A stretch of 39,959 nucleotides of DNA from Deltaproteobacteria bacterium (lineage in GTDB: Bacteria; SAR324; NAC60-12): contig NYTS01000048.1 of NCBI GenBank assembly GCA_002683655.1, positions 2,385 through 42,343 on the forward strand, in the 5' to 3' direction. The position numbers and the translations under genes are program-made. Below the pieces are notes generated by a model that saw nothing but the letters and a program-made list of their open reading frames with translations, made no database searches and had not been told where the DNA came from. Below, in pieces: positions 8,988 through 17,850 of this stretch. Each line of letters begins with the position of its first letter. The first letter of the stretch is position 1.

Positions 8988-10346
8988 ATGAATCCGCTAA
9001 AATTTATTCCTCAATCTCTGCAGGGATATATTGCTCAACATCCTCAGTTTTCCAAAATTCTTGAAAATATTGGATGGCTTTTTTTTGATAAGATTTTGCG
9101 AATGGGTCTTGGCCTACTTATTGGTGTTTGGATCGCCCGCTATCTGGGGCCTGAACAGTTTGGGTCACTAAGTTTTGCCATAGCGTTCACCTGGCTGTTT
9201 GGTGCAATATCTACACTAGGTTTACCTGAAATTGTTGTCCGAGACCTTGTTCGAAAACCAGACACAAAGCTTGAAACTTTAGGGACCGCCGCTGCGCTGC
9301 TCTTCCTCGGAGGAGTCCTGACTTATTGTCTCATTCTAATCACTATTTTTTGGATTAGACCAGAGGATCAGTTAGCCAAAATTCTAGTCGCTATCCTCGG
9401 TTCAACAATGCTGTTCAAAGCTAGTGAAATTGCCGTCTATTGGTTTGAATCACAGGTCATCTCAAAATATACTGTATGGGTGCAGAACGGCAGCTTCCTT
9501 ATTTTTGCAGGAATCAAAGTACTACTCATTCTCAACGGTACACCGTTGATCGCCTTCGCTTGGATGACGCTAGGCGAAGCCTCGATAGCTGCGATAATGC
9601 TTAGCATCATGCTTGGAATACACGGACCAAGACTACGGCAATTGTGCGTATCGTTAGCACGTGCGAAGATTCTTCTGAAGGACAGCTGGCCGCTACTACT
9701 ATCCAGTATAGCTGTAGTGGTATACATGAAGATCGACCAGATCATGCTCGGGCAGATGGTGGGAGACAAAGCCGTGGGCATTTATAGCGCTGCAGTACGA
9801 ATTAGCGAGGTATGGTACTTTATTCCAACAATGATAGTTGCATCCGTTTTCCCTGCAATCCTCAAAGCAAGAAATAGTAGTGAAGAGCAATACTATAAAA
9901 AATTGCAGCATCTCTTCGATCTAATGCTATGGCTCTCGATAGGTATTGCTTTGCCTATGACATTTCTATCTGAATCAGTCATAAAAATTCTGTTTGGTGA
10001 AACATATCTTGATGCCAGCTCCATACTCTCTATACACATTTGGGCATCAATTTTTGTGTTTTTAGGAGTCGCTAGTAGCAAGTGGTTTATCGCAGAAAAC
10101 AGACAGATTTTAAGTTTTCAGCGAACAACAATTGGAGCATTAGCAAATGTTATACTTAACTTTTTATTTATTCCTCAATTCCAAGCAGTTGGAGCAGCAA
10201 CAGCGACCATTATATCTTACGCTATCGCTACTATAATTTCAGATTTATTCCAGGCAGAAACAAGGTTTATTTTTTTTATGAAGATAGAATCCTTCAACCT
10301 ACTAAAAGTAATTTATAGAATAAGAATATTAAAAAATTCCTTATAA
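8988..10346 (+). CDS. Polysaccharide flippase (Wzx/PST-type, MOP superfamily)
   Basis: A 452-aa polytopic membrane protein. The N-terminus has the typical flippase opening: an amphipathic stretch, then ILENIGWLFFDKILRMGLGLLIGVWIARYLGPEQFGSLSFA, where ARYLGPEQFG is characteristic of the polysaccharide transporter family. About 12 hydrophobic segments can be counted. Such proteins move undecaprenyl-linked oligosaccharide across the inner membrane for O-antigen or capsule assembly. No Wzy polymerase is visible in the block, so polymerisation genes, if any, lie elsewhere. The first half is less AT-rich than the second half, so composition changes within the gene. The ATG at 8988 is followed directly by the conserved frame; its Shine-Dalgarno is weak. 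Confidence 0.88.
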   Translation: MNPLKFIPQSLQGYIAQHPQFSKILENIGWLFFDKILRMGLGLLIGVWIARYLGPEQFGSLSFAIAFTWLFGAISTLGLPEIVVRDLVRKPDTKLETLGTAAALLFLGGVLTYCLILITIFWIRPEDQLAKILVAILGSTMLFKASEIAVYWFESQVISKYTVWVQNGSFLIFAGIKVLLILNGTPLIAFAWMTLGEASIAAIMLSIMLGIHGPRLRQLCVSLARAKILLKDSWPLLLSSIAVVVYMKIDQIMLGQMVGDKAVGIYSAAVRISEVWYFIPTMIVASVFPAILKARNSSEEQYYKKLQHLFDLMLWLSIGIALPMTFLSESVIKILFGETYLDASSILSIHIWASIFVFLGVASSKWFIAENRQILSFQRTTIGALANVILNFLFIPQFQAVGAATATIISYAIATIISDLFQAETRFIFFMKIESFNLLKVIYRIRILKNSL

Positions 10347-10370
10347 ATATAATATATTATCAGCTATATT

Positions 10371-11090
10371 TTGAAAAAATATATTCCACAAATTATCATA
10401 AATTTAATCAAGAGAACTCTTTCCTTTTTTACTTGGGATCCTTGGGCGAATTATTCTTGGTCACAGGAGGGAGAGGATCGAATCTTATACAGAATCTTTG
10501 AGCAACAACCAGTTGGTTTTTATGTTGACGTTGGAGCACATCATCCAAAACGATTTTCTAACACTTACTTTTTCTACAGACGTGGTTGGAGAGGTATCAA
10601 CATAGATGCTATGCCAGGTTCAATGAAAAATTTCGAAAAACTAAGACCAAGAGATATAAATTTAGAGTACGGCATAGGTACTTTTAACGGAAAGCTTGAT
10701 TACTATATTTTTAACGAACCTGCTTTAAATGGTTTTTCTAAGGAATTATCACAAGAACGAAATAATGAGGATTCTTCTTATCAGATAAATGAAATTGTCA
10801 AAGTGGAAATATTACCATTGTCTGTGATTTTAGATCGTCAACTTCCAGAAAAGCAAATTATTGATTTTATGTCAATCGATGTAGAAGGATTAGATTATGA
10901 AGTTTTGATCTCTAATGATTGGTCTAAATATAGGCCAAAATATGTACTTACAGAAATTTTTGATAGTAGCTTACAAGAGATTGAGCAAGGCCAGATTGGG
11001 AAATTCATGAAAAATGTTGGTTATTTTTTATATGCTAAATGTATTCATACAGTGGTTTTTAAAGAATTTATAAAAAACGACACCTACTGA
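10371..11090 (+). CDS. FkbM family methyltransferase
   Basis: A 239-aa SAM-dependent O-methyltransferase of the FkbM type, often found in glycan gene clusters where it methylates sugar hydroxyls. Visible family marks are WSQEGEDRILYRIF, the SAM-binding strand GFYVDVGAHHPKRFSNTYFFY (DVGAHHP in place of DVGANxG), WRGINIDAMP and IIDFMSIDVEGLDYEVL near residues 165-182. The start is a TTG at 10371 because no ATG occurs in frame before the conserved region and the reading frame is otherwise complete. The 24-bp gap to the flippase is almost entirely A/T with no clear Shine-Dalgarno. The precise acceptor sugar is unknown. Confidence 0.87.
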   Translation: MKKYIPQIIINLIKRTLSFFTWDPWANYSWSQEGEDRILYRIFEQQPVGFYVDVGAHHPKRFSNTYFFYRRGWRGINIDAMPGSMKNFEKLRPRDINLEYGIGTFNGKLDYYIFNEPALNGFSKELSQERNNEDSSYQINEIVKVEILPLSVILDRQLPEKQIIDFMSIDVEGLDYEVLISNDWSKYRPKYVLTEIFDSSLQEIEQGQIGKFMKNVGYFLYAKCIHTVVFKEFIKNDTY

Positions 11091-11219
11091 ATAGTGTAGT
11101 CTTTATATTTTTAATTTAGAATAAGAAAAATTACCTCATAAAATTAATTCAACCATACCAAGTTAATTAAATATTGATTGGTTATTTAGAATACACATAT
11201 TTAACTACGGCCCTAACCA

Positions 11220-12191
11220 ATGAGCTCTGAATGTGAAATACCGCCACCATTACAAACACCAGTACTCTTCCTTGTTTTTAATAGGCCAGACACCACAGAG
11301 AAAGTATTTGATGCAATACGTGCAGCCAAACCTTCAAGGCTATATGTAGCTTCCGATGGTGCCCGTAAAAATCAACATGATGAAGCTGAGATTGTTAATA
11401 AGGTGCGCGAGATCTCTACTTCAGTTGACTGGTCTTGCGAAGTAAAAACGCTGTTTCAAAAAGAAAACTTAGGCTGTAAAAAAGCAGTCAGTAAAGGAAT
11501 TAACTGGTTTTTTGAACAGGAAAAACAGGGAATTATCTTGGAAGATGACTGTTTGCCACATCCTGACTTCTTTGTTTTCTGCGAAAACTTGTTAGAACAT
11601 TATGCTGATAATGAACATGTGTGGGCAATTACGGGAGACAACTTTCAAAACGGGCAAAAGCGTGGTGAGGGTTCTTACTACTTCTCTCGGTACAACCATG
11701 TATGGGGTTGGGCTAGTTGGAGGCGTGCTTGGCAGAAAGCAGACATGGAGATTAGATTCTGGCCTGAATGGAAAAAAAGTTCTGCTTGGCAAATCTTTTG
11801 GGAAGACGTGGTTGCTCGAAGGTATTGGGAGAAAATTTTAAATCGGGTTCATCAGGCTGAGATTGACACCTGGGATTACCCATGGACTGCTAGCGTTTGG
11901 TATTTTGGAGGCTTGACTGCAACACCAAATGTGAATCTCGTTAGCAATATTGGTTTTGGGGAAAATTCAACCCATACAGACTCCCCCAAAAGTCCCTTCG
12001 CAAACATGCCTACTAGAACTATGGGAAGGATAAACCATCCATCTGCTGTCCAAAGAGATCTCGAAGCAGATAGTTATACATTCGATTACCACTACGGAGG
12101 AATAAATCACAGATTCCCTTATTCAATTTTGAATCTACCCCAACGCCTCGTGAACTACACAAATCACTACCTGAAACAGAGAATCAAGTGA
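11220..12191 (+). CDS. GT-A type glycosyltransferase (HlpA-like)
   Basis: A 323-aa protein with a nucleotide-sugar-binding fold. The opening TPVLFLVFNRPDTTEKVFDAIRAAKPSRLYVASDGAR is typical of the family annotated as glycosyltransferase or HlpA-like. GIILEDDCLPHPDFFVFCENLL at about residues 99-120 holds the acidic metal-binding motif (EDD), and NHVWGWASWRRAWQKAD is the family's most characteristic stretch. It probably transfers one sugar during synthesis of the glycan made by this block; donor and acceptor cannot be told from sequence. It overlaps the next gene by 4 bp (GTGA), so the pair is translationally coupled. A 129-bp A/T-rich gap precedes it, where a separate promoter is possible but not clear. 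Confidence 0.85.
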   Translation: MSSECEIPPPLQTPVLFLVFNRPDTTEKVFDAIRAAKPSRLYVASDGARKNQHDEAEIVNKVREISTSVDWSCEVKTLFQKENLGCKKAVSKGINWFFEQEKQGIILEDDCLPHPDFFVFCENLLEHYADNEHVWAITGDNFQNGQKRGEGSYYFSRYNHVWGWASWRRAWQKADMEIRFWPEWKKSSAWQIFWEDVVARRYWEKILNRVHQAEIDTWDYPWTASVWYFGGLTATPNVNLVSNIGFGENSTHTDSPKSPFANMPTRTMGRINHPSAVQRDLEADSYTFDYHYGGINHRFPYSILNLPQRLVNYTNHYLKQRIK

Positions 12192-12964
12192 ATTGTCGAC
12201 TTTGCAACTCACTAATTAGTAATCAATTTAGTGAAGCAGAACTGCTAGGACACAAGATCAAATACTTCGAATGTGCTCAATGTGAATATGTTCAGACAGA
12301 AGAGCCATTCTGGTTAGACGAAGCCTATGCGTCATCAATAAATAAAAGTGATACCGGAATCATGGCCCGGAATCTTTCTAATGTTCGTCTCGTTCTAGCC
12401 ACACTCACACTGATTCGAAAACGTACTGAAAAAGTTGTTGATTATGCTGGCGGGCATGGGTTTCTTGTACGTCTTTTGAGAGATAAAGGTATAGAAGCCC
12501 TGTGGTCGGATCGTTACAGCGAAAATTTGGTAGCACGTGGATTTGAATATGAAAAAGAAAATGCATCTGTAGTACTTGTAACAGCATTCGAAGCATTTGA
12601 ACATTTTGTTAACCCAATTGATGAGATGGAAAAACTGCTATCTATCTCATCTAATATCCTATTAACCACAACTCTTGTTCCACACCCAACACCTACCCCA
12701 TCTGACTGGTGGTATTACGGTTTAGATCACGGACAGCACATTGGTTTCTTTCGTTTTAATACTCTAGAACATCTTGCAAAAAAATTTCATTTAAATTTGA
12801 TTTCTGATGGACAATCAACTCATTTTTTTTCAAAAGAACGATACCCAAGGTATATTTGGAAAGGCTTAATCCTAATTTCTAAAATTACACCTTACCTGTT
12901 TTCAGCCGGATTAAAATCAAAAACATGGAATGATAATCTACAATTAAAACAGCAAAATAATTAA
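12188..12964 (+). CDS. Class I SAM-dependent methyltransferase with N-terminal zinc-binding motif
   Basis: A 258-aa protein. Residues 1-35 carry four cysteines in two CxxC pairs (C3, C6, C29, C32), the N-terminal zinc ribbon seen in some sugar methyltransferases. The Rossmann part begins with VVDYAGGHGFLVRLLRDKGIEALWSDRYSEN, a variant motif I (DYAGGHG) with the acidic residue at the end of strand 2. The post-motif EAFEHFVNPIDEMEKLL matches the EVxEHxxNP pattern of type-11/12 methyltransferases. The GTG start overlaps the upstream TGA. The C-terminal 30 residues are polar and low-complexity (LQLKQQNN). It probably methylates a sugar or sugar nucleotide; the substrate is unknown. Confidence 0.82.
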   Translation: MNCRLCNSLISNQFSEAELLGHKIKYFECAQCEYVQTEEPFWLDEAYASSINKSDTGIMARNLSNVRLVLATLTLIRKRTEKVVDYAGGHGFLVRLLRDKGIEALWSDRYSENLVARGFEYEKENASVVLVTAFEAFEHFVNPIDEMEKLLSISSNILLTTTLVPHPTPTPSDWWYYGLDHGQHIGFFRFNTLEHLAKKFHLNLISDGQSTHFFSKERYPRYIWKGLILISKITPYLFSAGLKSKTWNDNLQLKQQNN

Positions 12965-13006
12965 TAAATTTTCTATTTTTAATATTTTAATAAATGAAAT
13001 TTTAAT

Positions 13007-14170
13007 TTGAATTATAAATATTTAATAAAGGAATCAATTCTCTACTTAAGAGATCTATTTCTTTGGATGTTTGATAGCTTTTTCATTTTATTTTACAAGT
13101 TTGAAAACTCTAACTCTGTTATCATTGTTCGAGTTGACAATATTGGTGATTTCATTCTGTGGCTTCCATCTGCAGTAAAATTATGCTCTTACTACCCTAT
13201 TGAGAGAAAACCGATCTTAGTATGCAACAGCTCATGTGCTGATTTGGCAGTTTCTATAGATTATTTTTCTAGAGTCATAGGTATTGATTTAAAAAAATTT
13301 AGCCTGAATCTTTGGTATCGTTGGCATACTCTCCGTGAGATATCAAATCTTGGCCCAAGCACCATAATCCATCCTAGTTACTCAAGAGTTTTTTCAATCG
13401 GAGATTCTATAATTCGTGTGAGTTGCGCAGATGAACGCATTGGTTCAGTTGGTGACCTAAGTAATATTTCCACTGTACGAAGAGCAGTTTCGAATCGTTG
13501 GTACACAAGATTAGTCCCTGCATCTTCATCAAATTTAATGGAACTGGAACGCAACACTGAATTCACTCAAAAATTAGGCATTGTCGATAGCCACACTTCT
13601 ATTCCAAAAATTCCAAAACTTCGTAAGCTTCCACCTTCTAAGCAAATTCATCAAAACTCTTTTGTCATCTTCCCTGGAGCTTCAACCTCTTTTAAATCCT
13701 GGCCTATTGAGGCTTTTGCAAAAGTTGCTGTTAAAATCATTGAAAAATATCAGTGGAAGCCAGTAATTCTGGGTGGGGTTCATGAAATATCTTTAGGACG
13801 CCAATTAGAGGAAAAACTTATTGAATACTCCCCCATCAATCTTATTAATAATACCACATTAACTGAGCTTATTGAGATCATTCGACTAGCTCGTATTCTT
13901 GTTTCTAACGATACTTCAGCCATACACATTGCAGCCGGTGTAAATACTCAATCGGTCTGTATTCTTGGTGGTGGACATTATGGTAGATTTTTACCCTATC
14001 CAGATTCAATTGAAGGAATCAAACCTGCAATTGTTATCAATAAAATGGATTGTTTTGGTTGTAACTGGCATTGCAAATTCAGCAATGACACTTCTCTTCC
14101 ATATCCATGTATATCTGAAATTGAAGTTGATAGAGTCTTTGAAACTATCGAGAATATTATTCAAGATTAA
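13007..14170 (+). CDS. Glycosyltransferase family 9 (heptosyltransferase-like)
   Basis: A 387-aa GT-B protein related to the ADP-heptose:LPS heptosyltransferases. The N-terminal fold starts SNSVIIVRVDNIGDFILWLPSAVKL, where the DNIGDxxLxxP motif is diagnostic. The C-terminal nucleotide-binding half has FVIFPGASTSFKSWPIEAFAKVA, then LVSNDTSAIHIAAGVNTQSVCILGGG, which matches the family's SNDTGxxHxAA pattern. A Cys-rich tail, MDCFGCNWHCKF, is common in this subgroup. The start is TTG at 13007; an alternative is the ATG at codon 17. It suggests an LPS-like or related glycan, though GT9 enzymes also act outside the core. Confidence 0.87.
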   Translation: MNYKYLIKESILYLRDLFLWMFDSFFILFYKFENSNSVIIVRVDNIGDFILWLPSAVKLCSYYPIERKPILVCNSSCADLAVSIDYFSRVIGIDLKKFSLNLWYRWHTLREISNLGPSTIIHPSYSRVFSIGDSIIRVSCADERIGSVGDLSNISTVRRAVSNRWYTRLVPASSSNLMELERNTEFTQKLGIVDSHTSIPKIPKLRKLPPSKQIHQNSFVIFPGASTSFKSWPIEAFAKVAVKIIEKYQWKPVILGGVHEISLGRQLEEKLIEYSPINLINNTTLTELIEIIRLARILVSNDTSAIHIAAGVNTQSVCILGGGHYGRFLPYPDSIEGIKPAIVINKMDCFGCNWHCKFSNDTSLPYPCISEIEVDRVFETIENIIQD

Positions 14171-14231
14171 TCTAGTTTGTAATGCGGATCATTTCCAAAT
14201 TTATTTTTTTCATCTCAATACATAATTTAAA

Positions 14232-15653
14232 TTGATCTCTTCATATCCAACTTGCAATAAGCTCTTGACTCGCTCTCTTAATCAAATTCCATCTATTCCA
14301 ATTCAGATTAAAAACATTCTTGAGCTAAGTAAACATGAAGACACACTACTGAGTGATTGGGTTGGTTGTTTTTCTTTGAAAGTATTAGATTTTAGTGATC
14401 AAATTTGGTTCCTAGATGTTCGTTACGCTTTTGGCTCAGAAATTTTTAAGCAACACCTGATAGATTTTCTTGACTTCAATCTCATACATAATCAAGGTAA
14501 TAATTACTCTTTTGCTAAGAAAAAGCAAAAATTAATTTTGTATATATGTGCTGATGATCTTGAATTTCCAAATGCATACACAGGTTTTAACTTTACAAAG
14601 CTGCCCTACTCTAAAGAAAAATTCTTTGCAACAAATATTTGGCATCCTATTCCAGAACACTATCTCCCTGCTTCAAATTATCAAAAGGTATATCGGGGAT
14701 TAGTAGCAATAAAATTCCTTTCAAGCGATCTAGCCAAATTTTTCTACTCTTTCTTAAATACTAACTTAAAGTCAAAATCTGAAAAGTCTTCGAATACCCG
14801 AAGTTCTTTAAACATTTCGAAAGTATCGAATATATGCAATGATAATGATGCTTTCCAATATACTTTACCGAGAAACGCTTATCGTAAAGCTGAAGGTGGG
14901 AGACGGCTTTTACTTAATGATTCCAATCTTACCAAGACAAATCTCACCGTAATTACAGTAGTTTTTAATAATGTAAAATTTATAGAACAGACAATCCAAT
15001 CAGTTATCAATCAACAAAGAAATGGACTTGAATATATTCTTATTGATGGTGGAAGTACTGATGGCACAGTCGAACTTATTCAGAAATACAGTGAACATTT
15101 AACATACTGGGTCAGTGAGCCTGATCGTGGCATCAGTCATGCCTTCAACAAAGCATTGCTACTTTCCAAAAATAGTTGGCTAAATTTTATGAATTCTGGT
15201 GATTATTTTATTCGCTTTGACATTCTGTCTCTTTTGGAGAAGCATTCGGAACAAAATATTCTGACTGGATTTTGTCAATCTGATGGATTTTCTCTTCCAT
15301 CTAAAAATTTAACTAACCAACTGGGAATTGCGAGTAAAGCCAAACTCTCACACCAAGCATCATTTACAAAAAAATATATTTTCACTAAGTATGGTTCTTT
15401 TGATGAATTCTACTATTCTAGGATGGATTATCAATTTTGGATGAGAGTTTTGCCTCACGAAAAATTTTATTTTATAAAACAATATTTGGCTTACTATCAA
15501 AAGATAGGAGAGAGTAATAAAAACTTAGTTCGAATGTACAAGGAAGAACTCATAATTAATTCGAAATTTTTACCAGCTGTTTATTTCTTGAGAAGATTAT
15601 TCATCATAGTTGGGTCCTTTTTCTACAAATTATTAATTAGTCGATACCGATAA
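14232..15653 (+). CDS. Family 2 glycosyltransferase with unique N-terminal domain
   Basis: A 473-aa protein in two parts. Residues about 236-470 form a typical GT2 domain of the WcaA type: NLTVITVVFNNVKFIEQTIQSVINQ, EYILIDGGSTDGTVELI (the first aspartate motif), YWVSEPDRGISHAFNKALLLS and WLNFMNSGDYF. Residues 1-235 do not match a fold I know. They are AT-coded, have several aromatic-rich strands (QIWFLDVRYAFG, KLILYICADDLEFPNAYTGF), and may be an acceptor-binding or partner domain. The TTG start at 14232 is the first in-frame start; a later start would leave just the GT2 domain. It is the last gene of the AT-rich block. Confidence 0.85.
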   Translation: MISSYPTCNKLLTRSLNQIPSIPIQIKNILELSKHEDTLLSDWVGCFSLKVLDFSDQIWFLDVRYAFGSEIFKQHLIDFLDFNLIHNQGNNYSFAKKKQKLILYICADDLEFPNAYTGFNFTKLPYSKEKFFATNIWHPIPEHYLPASNYQKVYRGLVAIKFLSSDLAKFFYSFLNTNLKSKSEKSSNTRSSLNISKVSNICNDNDAFQYTLPRNAYRKAEGGRRLLLNDSNLTKTNLTVITVVFNNVKFIEQTIQSVINQQRNGLEYILIDGGSTDGTVELIQKYSEHLTYWVSEPDRGISHAFNKALLLSKNSWLNFMNSGDYFIRFDILSLLEKHSEQNILTGFCQSDGFSLPSKNLTNQLGIASKAKLSHQASFTKKYIFTKYGSFDEFYYSRMDYQFWMRVLPHEKFYFIKQYLAYYQKIGESNKNLVRMYKEELIINSKFLPAVYFLRRLFIIVGSFFYKLLISRYR

Positions 15654-15786
15654 TCTGAATTCTTAGTCCATTTCCCTAGATATCTTTCCATAATGATTAG
15701 ACTTTCAATTTCGACTCAACTTTTCCTCAGTTAATTACATCCTAACTTAGCTTGTACACTTGTTGCATGCTGTCCCTTTCCGGATC

Positions 15787-15795
15787 TGCTATGCT
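15787..15795 (+). promoter_or_regulatory. Candidate extended -10 promoter of the zapB-like/TPR pair
   Basis: TGCTATGCT at 15787-15795 fits an extended -10 element (TG, one base, TATGCT, four of six matches to TATAAT). The best upstream hexamer, TTGCAT, would be 21 bp away, longer than optimal, so this would depend on the extended -10. It lies about 60 bp upstream of the ATG at 15857, in the 203-bp gap after the glycan block, where base composition returns to normal. Weak evidence from sequence alone. Confidence 0.25.
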
Positions 15796-15856
15796 TGCAG
15801 TCATCCGCTCACTGTCATGGACCACGACATCCAAACATTTCCATTGAGGACTAGCA

Positions 15857-16210
15857 ATGTCTGACTTACTTTCCCGCCTGGAATCCCGCATTCGTCAAGC
15901 AGTTGAGAAAATTGAAGAATATCAATTAGAAATTGACAACCTCAAAGAACAGAACACAGTTCTTGAAGCAGAGCGTCAAGAAATGCATGATAAACTCGCG
16001 CTGTTAATTGACAGCTTTGAAGAACTCGAAGCTGCTGCTGATGAGAGTGAATCCTCCGCTGAGATCACTAAAGAAATTGAAGAAACTGTTGAAGCCGCTG
16101 AGGAAGAAACTGCTGATATGGAATCCAGCGAAGACAATTCCCAAGATGTTGATGTCAGCCATCACAATTCCCACAACTCTGTCAATTCCTACGCCGCATC
16201 CCCGTGGTAA
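15857..16210 (+). CDS. Small ZapB-like coiled-coil protein with acidic tail
   Basis: A 117-aa protein. Residues about 1-60 form a leucine-zipper coiled coil (LLSRLESRIRQAVEKIEEY, then IDNLKEQNTVLEAERQEMHDKLALLI) with the heptad pattern and polar Asn/Gln spacing of the ZapB/YiiU family, which stabilises the FtsZ ring. The remainder is strongly acidic, then Ser/His/Asn-rich, and is probably disordered. A Shine-Dalgarno-like GAGGA lies about 7 bases before the ATG. The stop overlaps the next gene's start by 7 bp, which suggests coupling. ZapB identity rests on general coiled-coil form rather than a unique motif, so treat the function as provisional. Confidence 0.65.
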   Translation: MSDLLSRLESRIRQAVEKIEEYQLEIDNLKEQNTVLEAERQEMHDKLALLIDSFEELEAAADESESSAEITKEIEETVEAAEEETADMESSEDNSQDVDVSHHNSHNSVNSYAASPW

Positions 16211-17850
16211 GACCGCTTGTTCGGTCTTTTGTACTGTGCTGCCTAGGTAGCGCAGTACTGTTGCTCGCCTCCTCCTTAGCGTTTGCTCAGACTCGCCTCC
16301 ACGTAAGTATCCTTCCTGTTCAGAATCTCTACCATATTCAGCAAGATAACTGGTTGCCTCGCCTCCTTCAGGAAGAGCTTACCCGCCAGTTCCAGTTCAA
16401 CGATCAATTTGCTGTGATGGCCCCGGAAACGGGTGAGCTTTGGAAAGAGCGCCTGCCCAATCAAGTTGAACAGACAATGCGTGAAGCTCGATTATCCCAT
16501 TTGCTTCAACTGTCCACCCAACAGGTTCTTCAGCAACTCTCAATTCGCTGGACTCTCTTTTCAATCAATAACAACCAACTTCAGAAGGAAGATTTTCGCA
16601 GTCAGCATTCTTTACAAAGTGTCGATGCTTTGCTCCAAGAACTACTTCAGGTGCTACAGACTAGGAATGCAGTCTTCGCAGACTTGCTCCTCTTTCCTCA
16701 GGATGTTTCCTTTGAAGCACTAGCGGCTTTTTATCGCTGGAAGGATCTCAATCCACAACCTTGGATCGCCAAAACACGTAGCGCACACCTTCAGGCACTA
16801 CGAAATCTCACAGAACAGTATGAAGGCCTAGATAAGCGAGTGCGCTTCCAATCAGTCATCCTACAATTACAAGAAGCCTACACTCAGCAACCAGTTCCAA
16901 CTGAGCTTCTCAATGAGATTCGGCAAGATTTAGATTCTTTACAAGATGACTTTTCTGACCACGCTGAATATCGTGCACTCTCCTCCCTCTGGTTTTATGT
17001 ACAAGGTCAGCGATTCGAAGCAAAGGCTGAAGCCGTGATTGCTAATGCCCGTCATCCCTACCACGGTCCTGCATGGCTTTTGTATGGTTTGACCCTTAAT
17101 GACGATGAGCCCAACCCTCGGGCAATCCAACGTGGTCTGCGCTACTATCCCTTTGTTGAAAGTCCTGAGAACCCCAGTCGGGTTTTCACTGTTTTGCGTC
17201 CAGAGTTACGACCATGGCTACCCCAAAGTGTGCAACCAACTAGCACTTCTGATCTTGCTTATGATACGCAACAATCGGGAAACTCACGTTATGAGGAATT
17301 GTTACAACAAGGGGTGACTCAGTTCGATCAGGAAAATTGGGAAGGTGCCAAAGCAGCGATGGAGGCTGCCCAACAAATAAAGCCTGAAACCGTAGTACCT
17401 GCCCTCTATCTGGCTCGCATAGCTCTTGTGCAAAACCATATGGAGATTGCTCATAACAGCTTGTTAGAGCTCCGAGATCGCTTTCCAAAAAACGATGAAG
17501 TCGCACTTTATCTTGGTTTCAGTTACGAAAAACAGCGCGACTACAATCTCGCAGAATCACTTTACCGAGAATCTTTGCAAATCAATCCAGAGAATCCCAA
17601 AAGTGGTTTACGCTTAGGTACGGTTTTGATCAAGAAGGGGCGCTATGAAGATGCCAAGAGTTTCTTGGAAAGTGTCACAGCCAAGTTTCCAGGATATGCA
17701 GTAGCTTGGTGGAATTTAGGACTGCTCTACCGAGAGCTTGGTGAGATGGACCAGGCCCAGATGGCTCTAAACACGGCGAGCCAGTTGGATCCAAACAACC
17801 TTCAGGTTCAGTCTGTGCTAAGGTCCTTGCCGGTTTCCACTAGTGAATAG
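16204..17850 (+). CDS. Exported tetratricopeptide-repeat protein
   Basis: A 548-aa protein with an N-terminal signal peptide (basic VRPLVR, hydrophobic FVLCCLGSAVLLLASS, then LAFA-Q as a likely signal peptidase I site), so it should be periplasmic or outer-membrane associated. Residues about 30-360 are alpha-helical without a clear match. From about residue 365 at least four TPR units can be read: GVTQFDQENWEGAKAAMEAA, ALYLARIALVQNHMEIAHNSL, LYLGFSYEKQRDYNLAESLYRESLQINPENP and WWNLGLLYRELGEMDQAQMAL. TPR arrays bind other proteins, often in envelope assembly. It starts with GTG inside the end of the ZapB-like gene, and its last 43 bp overlap the 3' end of argA on the other strand. Confidence 0.85.
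   Translation: MVRPLVRSFVLCCLGSAVLLLASSLAFAQTRLHVSILPVQNLYHIQQDNWLPRLLQEELTRQFQFNDQFAVMAPETGELWKERLPNQVEQTMREARLSHLLQLSTQQVLQQLSIRWTLFSINNNQLQKEDFRSQHSLQSVDALLQELLQVLQTRNAVFADLLLFPQDVSFEALAAFYRWKDLNPQPWIAKTRSAHLQALRNLTEQYEGLDKRVRFQSVILQLQEAYTQQPVPTELLNEIRQDLDSLQDDFSDHAEYRALSSLWFYVQGQRFEAKAEAVIANARHPYHGPAWLLYGLTLNDDEPNPRAIQRGLRYYPFVESPENPSRVFTVLRPELRPWLPQSVQPTSTSDLAYDTQQSGNSRYEELLQQGVTQFDQENWEGAKAAMEAAQQIKPETVVPALYLARIALVQNHMEIAHNSLLELRDRFPKNDEVALYLGFSYEKQRDYNLAESLYRESLQINPENPKSGLRLGTVLIKKGRYEDAKSFLESVTAKFPGYAVAWWNLGLLYRELGEMDQAQMALNTASQLDPNNLQVQSVLRSLPVSTSE

Larger units (their letters stand above)
8988..15653 (+). other. AT-rich surface-glycan biosynthesis block (candidate genomic island)
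   Basis: Six plus-strand genes for glycan export, sugar transfer and methylation lie between dxs and a ZapB-like gene. Base composition falls sharply here: intergenic stretches such as 10347-10370, 12965-13006 and 14171-14231 are nearly all A/T, and coding DNA is rich in AAA, AAT and TTT codons, unlike the flanking housekeeping genes. The shift begins in the dxs 3' end, deepens after the middle of the flippase and ends near 15.75 kb. Four of six genes use TTG or GTG starts. No integrase, tRNA or terminal repeat marks the ends, so recombination through flanking genes is more likely than a mobile element. The 220 bp before 8988 (8768-8987) contain no gene that I can support. Confidence 0.6.

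Noticed and set aside
5-13435. An 18-base exact match, GTGAGTTGCGCAGATGAA, at 5-22 (just before and into rpmH) and 13418-13435 (inside the GT9 gene).
   Set aside because: The second copy is ordinary in-frame coding sequence (VSCADE) and the flanks do not match at all. There is no sign of an insertion site, so I treat it as chance or, at most, a curiosity.
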